From the NCBI GenBank assembly GCA_021776635.1, contig JAJFFN010000024.1:36600-100599 (forward strand): a stretch of 64,000 nucleotides of DNA. Reading direction: 5' to 3'. Source of the stretch: Robiginitomaculum sp. (GTDB lineage: Bacteria; Pseudomonadota; Alphaproteobacteria; Caulobacterales; Maricaulaceae). The position numbers and the translations under genes are program-made. Below, one piece after another: positions 62,831 through 64,000 of this stretch; position 1 is the first letter of the stretch; each line of letters opens with the position of its first letter. Below the pieces are notes generated by a model, which had not been told where the DNA came from, did not search any database, and saw only the letters and a list, made by a program, of their open reading frames with translations.

Positions 62831-64000
62831 ATGCACAAACCGACACTAAAAAAGACCACAAAGCCGACAACCAAACCCAAAACGGAAATCGCAGTCTCAA
62901 AAATCCTTGGTAAGCAATCTTTTGTGGAACTGCTGTTTGACCCAGAAAAAGATAAAACTTCACTTGGGGTATGGAAAGACGGTCAGTTTAAAACTAGCTC
63001 CAGTGTTAAGCTCAGCGAGAGCAAGCACCTAACTCCGGTGCCGCCGAGCAACAATCTCATTAAGCACAATGTGCTTTTGTTCCCATCAAATGCGCAAGAC
63101 TACGGTCTGGAGGTCGAACTTGTTGCGGCAATACAATCCTTCATTCATAAATATTGTGATCTTGGCGAGAGATTTGAAATTGTCGCAACTTATTATGTAT
63201 TGCTCACTTGGGTATATGACCGGTTTCGTGAATTGCCCTATTTGCGCATGCAGGGTGATTTTGGCACGGGTAAAACCCGGTTTTTACAGGTGGTCGGTTC
63301 GCTTTGTTATAAGCCTCTATTTGCGAGTGGTGCTTCGACCATCTCCCCTATCTTTCATTCGCTTAATACATTTAGGGGAACTTTGGTGATGGATGAGGCG
63401 GATTTTAGGTTTAGCGATGAAAAAGCTGACATTATTAAAATCCTTAACAACGGAAACATGAAGGGGTTTCCGTTATTGCGTTCAGAAGTGAGCCGGGCAG
63501 GGACCTATAACCCGAAAGCCTTTAATGTATTTGGCCCTAAGGTACTGGCAACTAGAGGCGCATATAAAGACCCGGCACTGGAGAGTAGGATTATTACGAA
63601 ACGCGCACGAACTGGCAATATTCGCTCAGACATACCGCTTACACTGCCACCAGATTTTGAGCATGAAGCACGTATATTGAGGAATAAATTACTCATGTAT
63701 CGTTTTAAGAATTGGAACAAAATTCAAAGAAGTGAAAACCGGATCGCAGATCAAACCTCGCTGCGTATTTCGCAGATATTCAGGCCTTTGCTGGCCGTCA
63801 CACTAGACGCAAAAGCCCGAGCGGTAATTTGCAACTATGCTAGACAATCTGATCTTATTCTCAAATCTTCACTTGCCTATTCACCTGAAGAGAACTTGCT
63901 TAAAATCATTCATGGATTGCTTGATAAGAATATATCACCAGTATCGATTAAAGACATTACCCGCATCTATCAACAAAGACACGGTGCTGACCATACCGCA
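62831..64000 (+). CDS. P-loop ATPase of a mobile element, possibly primase/helicase-like, cut by the window edge
   Basis: An open frame of 390 codons that continues past the window. The N-terminus is Lys/Thr-rich and disordered (HKPTLKKTTKPTTKPKTEIA). From about residue 95 a globular domain begins, with a Walker A GDFGTGKT (142-149) and a Walker B LVMDEAD (185-191), followed by RGAYKDPALESRIITKRAR, an arginine-finger-like part. A C-terminal helical, possibly winged-helix domain follows. This is the layout of plasmid and phage replicative AAA-type proteins, but I cannot name the family. It is divergent from the serine-recombinase unit and next to the inverted repeat. Confidence 0.7.
   Translation, partial: MHKPTLKKTTKPTTKPKTEIAVSKILGKQSFVELLFDPEKDKTSLGVWKDGQFKTSSSVKLSESKHLTPVPPSNNLIKHNVLLFPSNAQDYGLEVELVAAIQSFIHKYCDLGERFEIVATYYVLLTWVYDRFRELPYLRMQGDFGTGKTRFLQVVGSLCYKPLFASGASTISPIFHSLNTFRGTLVMDEADFRFSDEKADIIKILNNGNMKGFPLLRSEVSRAGTYNPKAFNVFGPKVLATRGAYKDPALESRIITKRARTGNIRSDIPLTLPPDFEHEARILRNKLLMYRFKNWNKIQRSENRIADQTSLRISQIFRPLLAVTLDAKARAVICNYARQSDLILKSSLAYSPEENLLKIIHGLLDKNISPVSIKDITRIYQQRHGADHTA

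Overview
The window looks like chromosome of an AT-rich alphaproteobacterium, probably near the Hyphomonadales/Maricaulales. The reasons are a circularly permuted two-piece tmRNA gene, DUF2336 and DUF3126 proteins, an AccD without zinc-finger cysteines, an acetylglutamate synthase of the Maricaulis kinase/synthase-fusion type, and the order hflK-hflC-DUF2065-degP. The placement is inferred from gene families, not from a phylogeny.

Layout. 1-5200: arginine succinyltransferase catabolism (M20 hydrolase, astA, astD, astB). 5350-12520: DUF2336 protein, LOG-family nucleotide hydrolase, an Ig-like/LysM-tail protein, and an RND efflux pump with its adaptor. 12690-16930: propionyl-CoA carboxylase, with pccB and pccA separated by a palindrome-rich spacer and a DUF7079 gene. 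16970-20170: a DUF2231 membrane protein, folC and accD. 20240-23470: glutathione-dependent formaldehyde detoxification (fghA, frmA), split by a Phd/RelE-like toxin-antitoxin pair and a multiply frameshifted gene. 23690-25860: queF, cysE, DUF3126 and a gamma carbonic anhydrase. 25850-32090: a six-gene MoxR/DUF58/DUF4129/DUF4350/SpoIIM/RDD cluster. 32140-34720: two paralogous phosphoribosyltransferases and a concentrative nucleoside transporter. 34800-35310: ssrA with a duplicated 3' end. 35400-46880: acetylglutamate synthase, an M14 carboxypeptidase, thyA/folA with a VUT transporter between them, hflKC-DUF2065-degP, serB, miaA and a Sel1 protein. 46970-54630: a TVP38 protein, the complete mreBCD-mrdA-rodA cell-shape operon, and a phosphodiesterase lipoprotein.

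From about 54650 the sequence turns into a mosaic accessory region. It holds two truncated or frameshifted RHS cassettes on the minus strand, each followed by a small candidate immunity gene and by copies of the same repeat module. Next comes the wreck of an integrative conjugative element: a TrbI tail, DUF2274, DUF736, a nonsense-truncated AlpA-type excisionase, a 3' tRNA-Thr(GGT) fragment that looks like an attachment site, and a tyrosine integrase cut off before its last catalytic residues. The integrase is joined tail to tail to the N-terminus of a serine recombinase that belongs to a second element. That element continues with two small acidic genes, a perfect 15-bp inverted repeat, and a divergent P-loop replication-type protein that runs off the right edge.

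The least ordinary signals are a 78-bp palindromic insert that keeps the reading frame inside an RHS core, the 58-bp duplication of the ssrA 3' end, the integrase/serine-recombinase junction, the acetylglutamate synthase with an eroded kinase domain, and the toxin-antitoxin insertion inside the formaldehyde locus. I saw no CRISPR array, no rRNA gene, no complete tRNA gene and no complete insertion sequence.
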